6,044 nt of DNA from the NCBI GenBank assembly GCA_030613165.1, contig JAUWMN010000118.1, positions 1 to 6,044 on the forward strand, read 5' to 3'. Position 1 is the stretch's first letter; each line of letters begins with the position of its first letter. Below, one piece after another: positions 1 to 4,033 of the stretch. The position numbers and the translations under genes are program-made. The stretch is from Desulfobacterales bacterium. Lineage in GTDB: Bacteria; Desulfobacterota; Desulfobacteria; Desulfobacterales; C00003106. Below the pieces are notes generated by a model. It was not told the origin of the DNA and ran no database searches. It saw nothing but the letters and a program-made list of their open reading frames with translations.

Positions 1-99
1 CCTTTTACTTCCATTGAAGACATAAAACATGTAAAAGGTATCGGAGACAAAACATTTGAAAATATTAAAGAAAATATAAGCGTAACAAAAGCGCACTAA
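1..99 (+). CDS. ComEA-like helix-hairpin-helix protein, 3' end only
   Basis: The first frame is open from the window edge to TAA at 97-99 and gives 32 residues; the start lies outside the window. The residues contain SIEDIKHVKGIGDKTFENIK, which has the shape of the second half of a ComEA-type helix-hairpin-helix (HhH)2 domain: a helix, the GIG hairpin (GIGDK) that contacts the DNA backbone, and a second helix ending in I-K-E-N-I. In the family this domain binds double-stranded DNA without sequence preference and, in secreted ComEA, helps DNA uptake. Many bacteria carry short stand-alone ComEA-like proteins of about 80-120 residues, and this one ends just after the domain, as those do. Whether it has a signal peptide cannot be seen here. 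No clear terminator follows. Assignment to the HhH family is strong; a role in competence is inference. Confidence 0.8.
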   Translation, partial: PFTSIEDIKHVKGIGDKTFENIKENISVTKAH

Positions 100-148
100 C
101 ACGACCGATTTGGCATATTCCAACCCCAAGTTTTTCCTTAATCGGTGT

Positions 149-153
149 GCATG
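149..153. repeat. Target-site duplication GCATG, left copy (element A)
   Basis: GCATG at 149-153 recurs at 317-321, directly after the right inverted repeat of element A. The visible match is 7 bp (GCATGGA), but the last two bases on the left coincide with the GA that begins the element in copy B, so 5 bp is the better reading and agrees with the 5-bp duplication around copy B. Confidence 0.65.
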
Positions 154-316
154 GAGAGCTTTGCATAATGCGACATTTTTTCGTCAGGCAAGGAAGGTGA
201 AAAAGTTAACCAGAGGAATACATTAGGTATTTCGAGGATAGCGCTGACGCTTCACTGCGTGCCAAATTTTGAAGCCTGACGCCGCATCACGGAGAAATGG
301 CAGTTATGCAAAGCTC
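154..316 (+). mobile_element. MITE-like non-autonomous element, copy A
   Basis: A 163-bp non-coding block with terminal inverted repeats. The left end reads GAGAGCTTTGCATAA (154-168) and the right end TTATGCAAAGCTC (304-316), giving a perfect 13-bp pairing of 156-168 with 304-316. A second inner pair is CGTCAGGC (182-189) with GCCTGACG (274-281). The 5-bp direct repeat GCATG lies just outside both ends (149-153 and 317-321), as expected of a target-site duplication; the match happens to run on for GA. The block is clearly related to copy B at 3797-3938: the first 86 bp align without gaps, A then has 23 extra bases in the middle, and it lacks 2 bases near the right end. There is no room for a transposase, so it would need one in trans. 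The parent IS family is not determined. Confidence 0.82.
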
Positions 317-321
317 GCATG
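317..321. repeat. Target-site duplication GCATG, right copy (element A)
   Basis: This is the partner of the GCATG at 149-153 and abuts the end of the right inverted repeat (TTATGCAAAGCTC, ending at 316). Finding it intact suggests that element A inserted as a unit and has not recombined since. Confidence 0.65.
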
Positions 322-346
322 GAAGAAGGATGACACGACTTTGTAT

Positions 347-354
347 GGAGGAGG
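347..354 (+). promoter_or_regulatory. Strong Shine-Dalgarno GGAGGAGG selecting a TTG start
   Basis: GGAGGAGG at 347-354 is followed after 5 bases by TTG at 360-362, in frame with the response regulator. Upstream in-frame ATGs at 297, 306 and 330 lack a well-placed ribosome-binding site, and the ATG at 345 overlaps this one. The receiver domain begins only a few residues after the TTG, so this site sets the start. Confidence 0.75.
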
Positions 355-359
355 TAAAA

Positions 360-803
360 TTGAGACACGAAAAAATACTCGTGGTGGATGATGATACGCG
401 CTTCGCCAGTAGTCTCACGGAAATTCTCACGAGTAGAGGATACTGCAATATTGAAAACGCGACAAATGGGCTTGAAGGCCTTGAAAAATATACGGCGGCA
501 AAACCCGATCTGGTCCTGATGGACATGAACATGCCGATCATGAATGGCTATGAGGCATGTCGAAAAATCAAGCAATTTGACCCTGACGCAAACATCATTG
601 TCATGACCGGCGATACTCAAGGAGACAACGCGCAAAAAATCATAAGAGAGGGATATACTTCCGTACTACTCAAAAAACCTGTTAGCGTCTCCTTGTTGTT
701 GGAAAATATTAAAAGGGAGCTCGAACACCAATCCTTAAAAATTCTGTTATATGCAAACGCTTCCGGTTCTGTATATGCCGTAGAATTTCAGCACAAAACT
801 TAA
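360..803 (+). CDS. Stand-alone CheY-like response regulator receiver
   Basis: A 147-residue single-domain receiver counted from TTG at 360. The phosphorylation site is complete: an acidic run D10-D11-D12 in ILVVDDD, the phosphoacceptor D55 in LVLMDMNMP, T83 in VMTGD and K106 in LLKKP. About 25 residues follow the receiver (after roughly residue 122) and match no output domain I know, so it probably acts through protein contacts or as a phosphorelay intermediate. The frame stays open upstream to ATG 297, but those codons include the end of mobile element A and lack a proper ribosome-binding site, so the longer 168-residue version is unlikely. The stop (801-803) overlaps the stop of convergent mqnD. 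No kinase is adjacent; the nearest is the hybrid kinase at 4034, a plausible but unproven partner. Family assignment is firm; the pathway it serves is unknown. Confidence 0.9.
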   Translation: MRHEKILVVDDDTRFASSLTEILTSRGYCNIENATNGLEGLEKYTAAKPDLVLMDMNMPIMNGYEACRKIKQFDPDANIIVMTGDTQGDNAQKIIREGYTSVLLKKPVSVSLLLENIKRELEHQSLKILLYANASGSVYAVEFQHKT

Positions 804-1660
804 ATCCATAATGGCTTGTCACTTTTCGGGATGATACTCAGTAGTTCCCCGGCTCTAAAAAGGCTCTCCACTGCTGTTCGGCCCTCTTTACCGAGCCCTA
901 CTGAAAAATCGTTCACATATAGATCAATATGACTGTTAATCACCTCATCGGAAAGTTCCTGAGCGTGCTCTTTGATAAATCTTTTGGAGGCCTCGGGATG
1001 TTTTCGCGCATATAGTATGCTCTCCCTTATCATTTCATCAAGACGTCTTATTGCAGACTCTCCCAGATTGCGTCGTGCAATAATACCTCCCAAAGGAGTC
1101 GGTTGGCCGATTGTATCCTCCCACCACTGGCCGAGATCGACCAACGGGATCAAACCCTTCTCTTGATATGTAAAACGTGTCTCATGAATAATCAAACCAC
1201 CAGCAACACCCCCCGATGCCACGGCATCTACAATTTTGTCAAAGCGCATCTCCCGCACTTTATCGTGCCCGCCCGTCATCAATTGCAATAAGAGATTGGC
1301 CGTGGTAAACCGGCCGGGGATGGCGATGACCTTGTCCTTTAGTGCTGGAAGAGAGCTCCCTGGAGGGGCAATAAGAAGCGGCCCACAACCCCGTCCCAGA
1401 GCGGCTCCGCTGTTGAGCGCCACATACTCATTTCGCAAAAAGCCGTACATATGATACGATATCTTTGTTACATCAAGCGCCCCATTCCTCGCCAAACGGT
1501 TCAAGGTCTCCACATCTTCCATGCGCAGGCTAAAGTCAAAAGCATGCCCCCCGACACGACCATGCAGCATGGCGTGAAATATGAACGTGTCATTGGGACA
1601 GGGGGAAATCCCCAGAGTTATGGTCTGGGCATCTATCATTGGGCATTTGTCATTTGTCAT
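800..1660 (-). CDS. mqnD: 1,4-dihydroxy-6-naphthoate synthase (menaquinone, futalosine route)
   Basis: The 286-residue product carries the MqnD signature SPCPNDTFIF (residues 19-28), a periplasmic-binding-protein-like fold pattern (TKISYHMYGFL, GCGPLLIAP, IPGRFTTANLL) and the segment GGLIIHETRFTY with H159, matching the histidine proposed as the catalytic base in the Thermus enzyme. The family turns cyclic dehypoxanthinyl futalosine into 1,4-dihydroxy-6-naphthoate, a cytoplasmic step toward menaquinone. Length is normal for the family. The ATG at 1660 is chosen because AGAGGGG (1675 to 1669 on this strand) sits 8 bases upstream. The homologous core starts only near residue 13, and an in-frame ATG at 1639 is the alternative. 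The first codons lie in a CATTTGT tandem repeat. mqnB is 63 bp upstream on the same strand, so the two are probably co-transcribed. The stop overlaps that of the convergent response regulator. Confidence 0.93.
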   Translation of the reverse strand: MTNDKCPMIDAQTITLGISPCPNDTFIFHAMLHGRVGGHAFDFSLRMEDVETLNRLARNGALDVTKISYHMYGFLRNEYVALNSGAALGRGCGPLLIAPPGSSLPALKDKVIAIPGRFTTANLLLQLMTGGHDKVREMRFDKIVDAVASGGVAGGLIIHETRFTYQEKGLIPLVDLGQWWEDTIGQPTPLGGIIARRNLGESAIRRLDEMIRESILYARKHPEASKRFIKEHAQELSDEVINSHIDLYVNDFSVGLGKEGRTAVESLFRAGELLSIIPKSDKPLWI

Positions 1661-1668
1661 TTGTCATT
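1644..1668. repeat. 7-bp tandem repeat CATTTGT at the mqnD start
   Basis: Three exact copies of CATTTGT (1644-1650, 1651-1657, 1658-1664) are followed by a partial CATT. On the minus strand each unit reads ACAAATG and supplies an ATG, so candidate start codons recur every 7 bases (1667, 1660, 1653, 1646) in different frames. Only 1660, and 1639 beyond the tract, are in frame with mqnD. Confidence 0.75.
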
Positions 1669-1698
1669 CCCCTCTTGAGAGGGGTGGCCGCAAAGCGG
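1669..1698. repeat. Double-hairpin REP-like intergenic element
   Basis: Two adjacent inverted repeats: CCCCTCT (1669-1675) with AGAGGGG (1678-1684), and CCGC (1688-1691) with GCGG (1695-1698) around AAA. The flanking heptamer ATTCCCC occurs at 1666-1672 and again at 1711-1717. The layout resembles the short dispersed intergenic repeats found in many bacterial genomes, but other copies cannot be seen in this window. On the minus strand the AGAGGGG reading of 1675-1669 doubles as the probable mqnD ribosome-binding site. No T-run follows on either strand, so it is not a standard terminator. Confidence 0.55.
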
Positions 1699-1723
1699 AC
1701 GGGGTGTGTAATTCCCCAATCCC

Positions 1724-2416
1724 TTAATCCCTAAATTTCCTTAACACTTTCCCCACAGCAGTCATTGCCGCTATGATATCAAACGGCCTCCGCTGTCCGG
1801 CCATGTTACTTATTCCTCGCAATTCCGCAAAAGGGATATCATATTTCAGACAGATATGGGCGGCCGCGGCTCCTTCCATGTTTTCACACAGGGCGCCGAT
1901 CCCTTTATTGATTATGTCTGCTCTCTGTTTTGTCCCTGATGTAGCAGACACAGTAATCAGACTTCCCTTCTCTGCTGTCAGGTCTTCTGCCTGGGCGCAT
2001 TCAAAAAGCCGATCAGCAAGGGTTGCATTAACAGGGAAAAGGTTAAAATATTCTACACCTTGTTTTTTTAATACAGGAATTCCTACCTCTTCCATGGACC
2101 GAAATCCGGTCTCGTCTATTACCCCTTCATCTGCGCTGAATTCGCTTTCTGCCACTGCTATATCACCTATTGAAAGTCCGGACCCATGATAGGCCCCTCC
2201 GCAGCCGACTAAAAGAACACCCTCAGGACGTCTTCTAATGATCTCCTCAGTCAAAAAAGAGGCTGTATTTACCCTTCCAATGCCGCAGATACGTATAACA
2301 TCAGGAGGAAGAACTCGTGTAAGCGGTTCTTTTTCCTTTTGAGTGGGTGTAATGATAAGCACGGAATTATAGGATTGCGGATTGCGAATTGCGGATTGCG
2401 AATTTAATTTGCGCAT
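1724..2416 (-). CDS. mqnB: Futalosine hydrolase (menaquinone, futalosine route)
   Basis: A nucleoside-phosphorylase-like protein of 230 residues from ATG 2416. It starts its core with VLIITPTQKEKEPL (from residue 19), then has the purine-nucleosidase motif LLVGCGGAY, ENMEGAAAAH (178-187) whose E181 corresponds to the ribose-binding glutamate of the MTA/SAH nucleosidase fold, and LRGISNMAGQRR with Asn where MTA/SAH nucleosidases use catalytic Asp, as is usual in MqnB. The family splits futalosine into dehypoxanthinyl futalosine and hypoxanthine in the cytoplasm. mqnD lies 63 bp downstream on the same strand, which supports the assignment. The start is uncertain: GTG 2437 extends the frame, GTG 2362 sits at the start of the conserved core, and none has a clear ribosome-binding site. 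About 11 residues before the core are translated from a 7-bp tandem repeat and are unlikely to matter for function. Confidence 0.9.
   Translation of the reverse strand: MRKLNSQSAIRNPQSYNSVLIITPTQKEKEPLTRVLPPDVIRICGIGRVNTASFLTEEIIRRRPEGVLLVGCGGAYHGSGLSIGDIAVAESEFSADEGVIDETGFRSMEEVGIPVLKKQGVEYFNLFPVNATLADRLFECAQAEDLTAEKGSLITVSATSGTKQRADIINKGIGALCENMEGAAAAHICLKYDIPFAELRGISNMAGQRRPFDIIAAMTAVGKVLRKFRD
2372..2404. repeat. 7-bp tandem repeat GGATTGC near the mqnB 5' end
   Basis: Units run GGATTGC (2372-2378), GGATTGC (2379-2385), GAATTGC (2386-2392), GGATTGC (2393-2399), then a decayed GAATTTA. In mqnB it would encode a stretch like NSQSAIRNPQS. As 7 is not a multiple of 3, gain or loss of one unit shifts the frame relative to any start upstream of the tract. 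Confidence 0.8.
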
Positions 2417-2449
2417 GATGATAGCATGTTTTTGCACGATTATTTTTTG

Positions 2450-2479
2450 TGTGGTATCTTAAAATTTTCTTATACCACA
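2450..2479. promoter_or_regulatory. Palindrome in the mqnB / DUF1848 divergent spacer (possible operator)
   Basis: TGTGGTAT (2450-2457) pairs with ATACCACA (2472-2479) around a 14-base AT-rich centre that includes AAAATTTT. It lies in the only spacer between two divergent genes. On the minus strand the right arm overlaps an extended -10-like TGGTATAAG (2477 to 2469), so a protein bound here could act on the mqnB promoter. No matching -35 is clear. On the plus strand TTGTGT (2447-2452) and TATACC (2471-2476) form a weak 18-bp-spaced promoter. A regulatory role is inference from position and symmetry. Confidence 0.4.
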
Positions 2480-2505
2480 TCATTGGGGAATAAGGGAAGT
2501 AAGGT

Positions 2506-3381
2506 ATGCCCGTTCATCAGAAAATTGTCATTTCCGCATCTCGAAGAACAGATATTCCATGTTATTATATGGATTGGTTCATGGATCAGATCCGCAAGGG
2601 CTATTTTGAAGTAGTGAATCCTTTCTCCCATACTGTATCAACAATACCTGCCACTCCCGATCGGGTCGCTGTCATTGTGTTTTGGTCGAAAAATTTTGCG
2701 CCTTTTATCTCTGGGAATTATGGCGATATTCTTATAAAAAAAGGTTTTCATCTGTTCTTTAATTTTACCGTCAACTCCGAGTCCTCAATATTAGAACCTC
2801 ACATACCCCAGTTGCGAGAACGGTTTAAACAGGTAAAGACGCTCTGTGCGGCCTTTCACCCCGATTCTATAAACTGGCGATTCGATCCGATAACCTTTTT
2901 TCAAACAAACAATGGTCCCTTGCAAAACAACTTAACTGACTTCGAATGGATTGCAGATGAAATGGCCGACCTTGGAATTAGCCGATGCATCACGAGCTTC
3001 ATGGACGATTATCCCAAGATCAGAAAAAGGATCGCCAAAAGGCCTGGATTTTCTTTTTCTTATCCCTCAATGAATACCAAAGTCACAATCATTACAAAAA
3101 TGGAACAAAAACTGGCTGAAAGGGATATCTCCCTTTACGCCTGCTGTGAAAAAGAGTTGTTAAATGCATTACCGGAAGGTTCTCACATAAAATCGAGTTC
3201 TTGTATCCCTAACGATCTTTTTGTAAAACTGTTCGGGTGTAGCCTATCCATTAAAAAAGACGCGGGTCAGCGCATCCGGCTCGGCTGCGGATGTAAGACA
3301 TCCAAGGATATTGGATCGTATCGCCTACACCCGTGTCATAATCGGTGCCTATATTGTTATGCAAATTCTGCGTCAATGTGA
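2506..3381 (+). CDS. DUF1848 family protein with C-terminal cysteine cluster
   Basis: The 291-residue product matches the uncharacterised DUF1848 family: SASRRTDIP near the N-terminus (10-18), VFWSKN (58-63), NWRFDPI (123-129), and a C-terminal block with CGC (C261, C263), KDIGSY and CHNRCLYCYA (C277, C281, C284). The last three cysteines have the CxxxCxxC spacing of the radical-SAM [4Fe-4S] site, which in radical-SAM enzymes lies near the N-terminus; the family is known for this resemblance, but I know of no established reaction. Full length for the family. ATG 2506 is preceded by AGGGA at 2493-2497, 8 bases away. It is divergent from mqnB, with tatA 82 bp downstream on the same strand but apparently under its own promoter. 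No signal peptide, so probably cytoplasmic. Substrate unknown. Confidence 0.85.
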   Translation: MPVHQKIVISASRRTDIPCYYMDWFMDQIRKGYFEVVNPFSHTVSTIPATPDRVAVIVFWSKNFAPFISGNYGDILIKKGFHLFFNFTVNSESSILEPHIPQLRERFKQVKTLCAAFHPDSINWRFDPITFFQTNNGPLQNNLTDFEWIADEMADLGISRCITSFMDDYPKIRKRIAKRPGFSFSYPSMNTKVTIITKMEQKLAERDISLYACCEKELLNALPEGSHIKSSSCIPNDLFVKLFGCSLSIKKDAGQRIRLGCGCKTSKDIGSYRLHPCHNRCLYCYANSASM

Positions 3382-3387
3382 TTAAAA

Positions 3388-3416
3388 TTGACAAAAAATC
3401 AGGGTAATGGTACAAA
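3388..3416 (+). promoter_or_regulatory. Candidate sigma-70-type promoter of tatA
   Basis: A perfect -35 hexamer TTGACA (3388-3393) is followed after 17 bases by TACAAA (3411-3416), which matches four of six -10 positions. This would start transcription near 3423-3425, giving a leader of about 40 bases before TTG 3464. A perfect TATAAT lies at 3422-3427, but its 28-base spacing from the TTGACA is too long for one promoter. Confidence 0.45.
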
Positions 3417-3450
3417 CATAATATAATTTTTTTCTCTAACAATGTTATTT

Positions 3451-3457
3451 GGGGAGG
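3451..3457 (+). promoter_or_regulatory. Shine-Dalgarno GGGGAGG selecting the tatA TTG start
   Basis: GGGGAGG at 3451-3457 lies 6 bases before TTG 3464. An earlier in-frame TTG (3449) would overlap this site and lacks one of its own. Starting at 3464 gives MFGLGIPEI, the typical TatA N-terminus with almost no residues before the membrane helix. Confidence 0.75.
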
Positions 3458-3463
3458 ATTTTC

Positions 3464-3775
3464 TTGTTCGGATTGGGTATTCCAGAAATCATTATTATCG
3501 CTATTATCCTCTTGGTTATCTTTGGCGGCAAGCGTCTTCCTGAGATCGGAAAGAATCTGGGGAAAACGGTAAGCGAGCTTCGAAAGGTCAAGAAAGAGAT
3601 AAGCGAAGAAAAAAGTGCCACAAAACCAACACAAGAAGAGGAACAACAGAGGCCGGAGGGTACAAAATCACTTCAGGACACCCTTGCCAAAAAGGTGATC
3701 GATCAAATTCCCGGGGCAAAAGAGGCCAAGAATTTCAAGAACAAGGCAGATAAGATCAAAGATATTCTTAAATAA
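3464..3775 (+). CDS. tatA: Twin-arginine translocase subunit TatA
   Basis: A 103-residue protein with the TatA plan: a very short N-terminus (MFGLGIPE, with polar E8 as in many family members), one hydrophobic helix (about residues 9-20, IIIIAIILLVIF), the F20-G21 hinge, then an amphipathic helix GGKRLPEIGKNLGKTVSELRKVK lying along the membrane surface, and a charged tail rich in E, K and Q. TatA multimers form the inner-membrane pore for folded proteins delivered by TatBC. FGGK rather than the GP of TatB favours TatA/TatE over TatB. The tail of about 60 residues is somewhat longer than in E. coli TatA and ends in a Lys-rich segment. No tatC or tatB is in the window, so this gene stands apart from the rest of the translocase. 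Mobile element B lies 21 bp after the stop. Confidence 0.92.
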   Translation: MFGLGIPEIIIIAIILLVIFGGKRLPEIGKNLGKTVSELRKVKKEISEEKSATKPTQEEEQQRPEGTKSLQDTLAKKVIDQIPGAKEAKNFKNKADKIKDILK

Positions 3776-3791
3776 TAATTGTTGGCTTCTT

Positions 3792-3796
3792 GCTGT
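3792..3796. repeat. Target-site duplication GCTGT, left copy (element B)
   Basis: GCTGT at 3792-3796 directly precedes the left inverted repeat of element B and recurs at 3939-3943 directly after the right one. Confidence 0.72.
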
Positions 3797-3938
3797 GAGA
3801 CCTTTGCACAACGCGACATTTTTTTGTCAGGCAAGGAAGGTGAAAATCTTAACCGGAGGAATACATTAGGTATTTTGAGGATTAATATTTGAAGCCTGAC
3901 GCCGCATCACGAAAAAATGGCAGTTATGCAAAGGTCTC
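3797..3938 (+). mobile_element. MITE-like non-autonomous element, copy B
   Basis: A 142-bp non-coding relative of copy A in the same orientation. The left end GAGACCTTTGCACAA (3797-3811) pairs with the right end TTATGCAAAGGTCTC (3924-3938) with one mismatch in 15. An inner pair GTCAGGC (3826-3832) and GCCTGAC (3894-3900) could extend the fold. GCTGT flanks both ends. Relative to A it lacks the 23-base central segment and has complete 12-base outer ends, so it is probably nearer the ancestral form. It fills most of the gap between tatA and the hybrid kinase. No transposase is encoded. It may carry promoter or terminator activity for its neighbours, but I see no consensus promoter in it. Confidence 0.83.
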
Positions 3939-3943
3939 GCTGT
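3939..3943. repeat. Target-site duplication GCTGT, right copy (element B)
   Basis: This is the partner of the GCTGT at 3792-3796 and abuts the end of the right inverted repeat (GGTCTC ending at 3938). Confidence 0.72.
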
Positions 3944-3964
3944 AAGGTCGTTACTCTGGTTGTG

Positions 3965-3995
3965 TAACTCCTGCTTTTTTATCCTCTAACTCCTG
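3965..3995 (+). promoter_or_regulatory. Paired 9-bp direct repeat upstream of the hybrid kinase
   Basis: TAACTCCTG occurs at 3965-3973 and 3987-3995, 22 bp apart start to start, about two helical turns. A short inverted repeat, GTTAC (3950-3954) and GTAAC (3964-3968), overlaps the first copy. Such spacing suits a dimeric regulator bound on one DNA face, but the role is inferred from geometry only. No good sigma-70 promoter could be fixed in this leader. Confidence 0.3.
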
Positions 3996-4033
3996 TCTAC
4001 CAAAGGCCCCATGCTATCAAGGAATTTGCAAAA

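Noticed and set aside
105..145. CCGATT/AATCGG inverted repeat after the ComEA-like gene, considered as a terminator
   Set aside because: The arms are short (6-7 bp) with a 29-base loop, and no T-run follows the right arm; the nearest T-run lies inside the loop.
297..359. Longer response regulator starting at ATG 297
   Set aside because: It would begin inside mobile element A, has no well-spaced ribosome-binding site, and adds 21 residues before a receiver that normally starts within the first few residues; TTG 360 fits better.
252..635. Minus-strand open frames opposite the response regulator
   Set aside because: They have no family features and lie opposite a well-supported receiver gene; they are antisense shadows.
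1644..1668. CATTTGT tandem repeat as a CRISPR or origin iteron array
   Set aside because: The units are 7 bp and contiguous, without spacers, and there is no replication gene nearby.
3388..3427. TTGACA (3388) with TATAAT (3422) as one promoter
   Set aside because: The spacing is 28 bp, far from about 17; TACAAA at 3411 is the better partner despite its weaker match.
3251..3646. Minus-strand frame across the DUF1848 end and tatA with a hydrophobic N-terminus
   Set aside because: It overlaps two recognised genes in antisense, and the hydrophobic stretch has no match to a known protein family.
154..3938. Elements A and B as the two ends of one composite transposon
   Set aside because: Each copy has its own different 5-bp direct repeat (GCATG and GCTGT), which points to independent insertions; no transposase lies between them.
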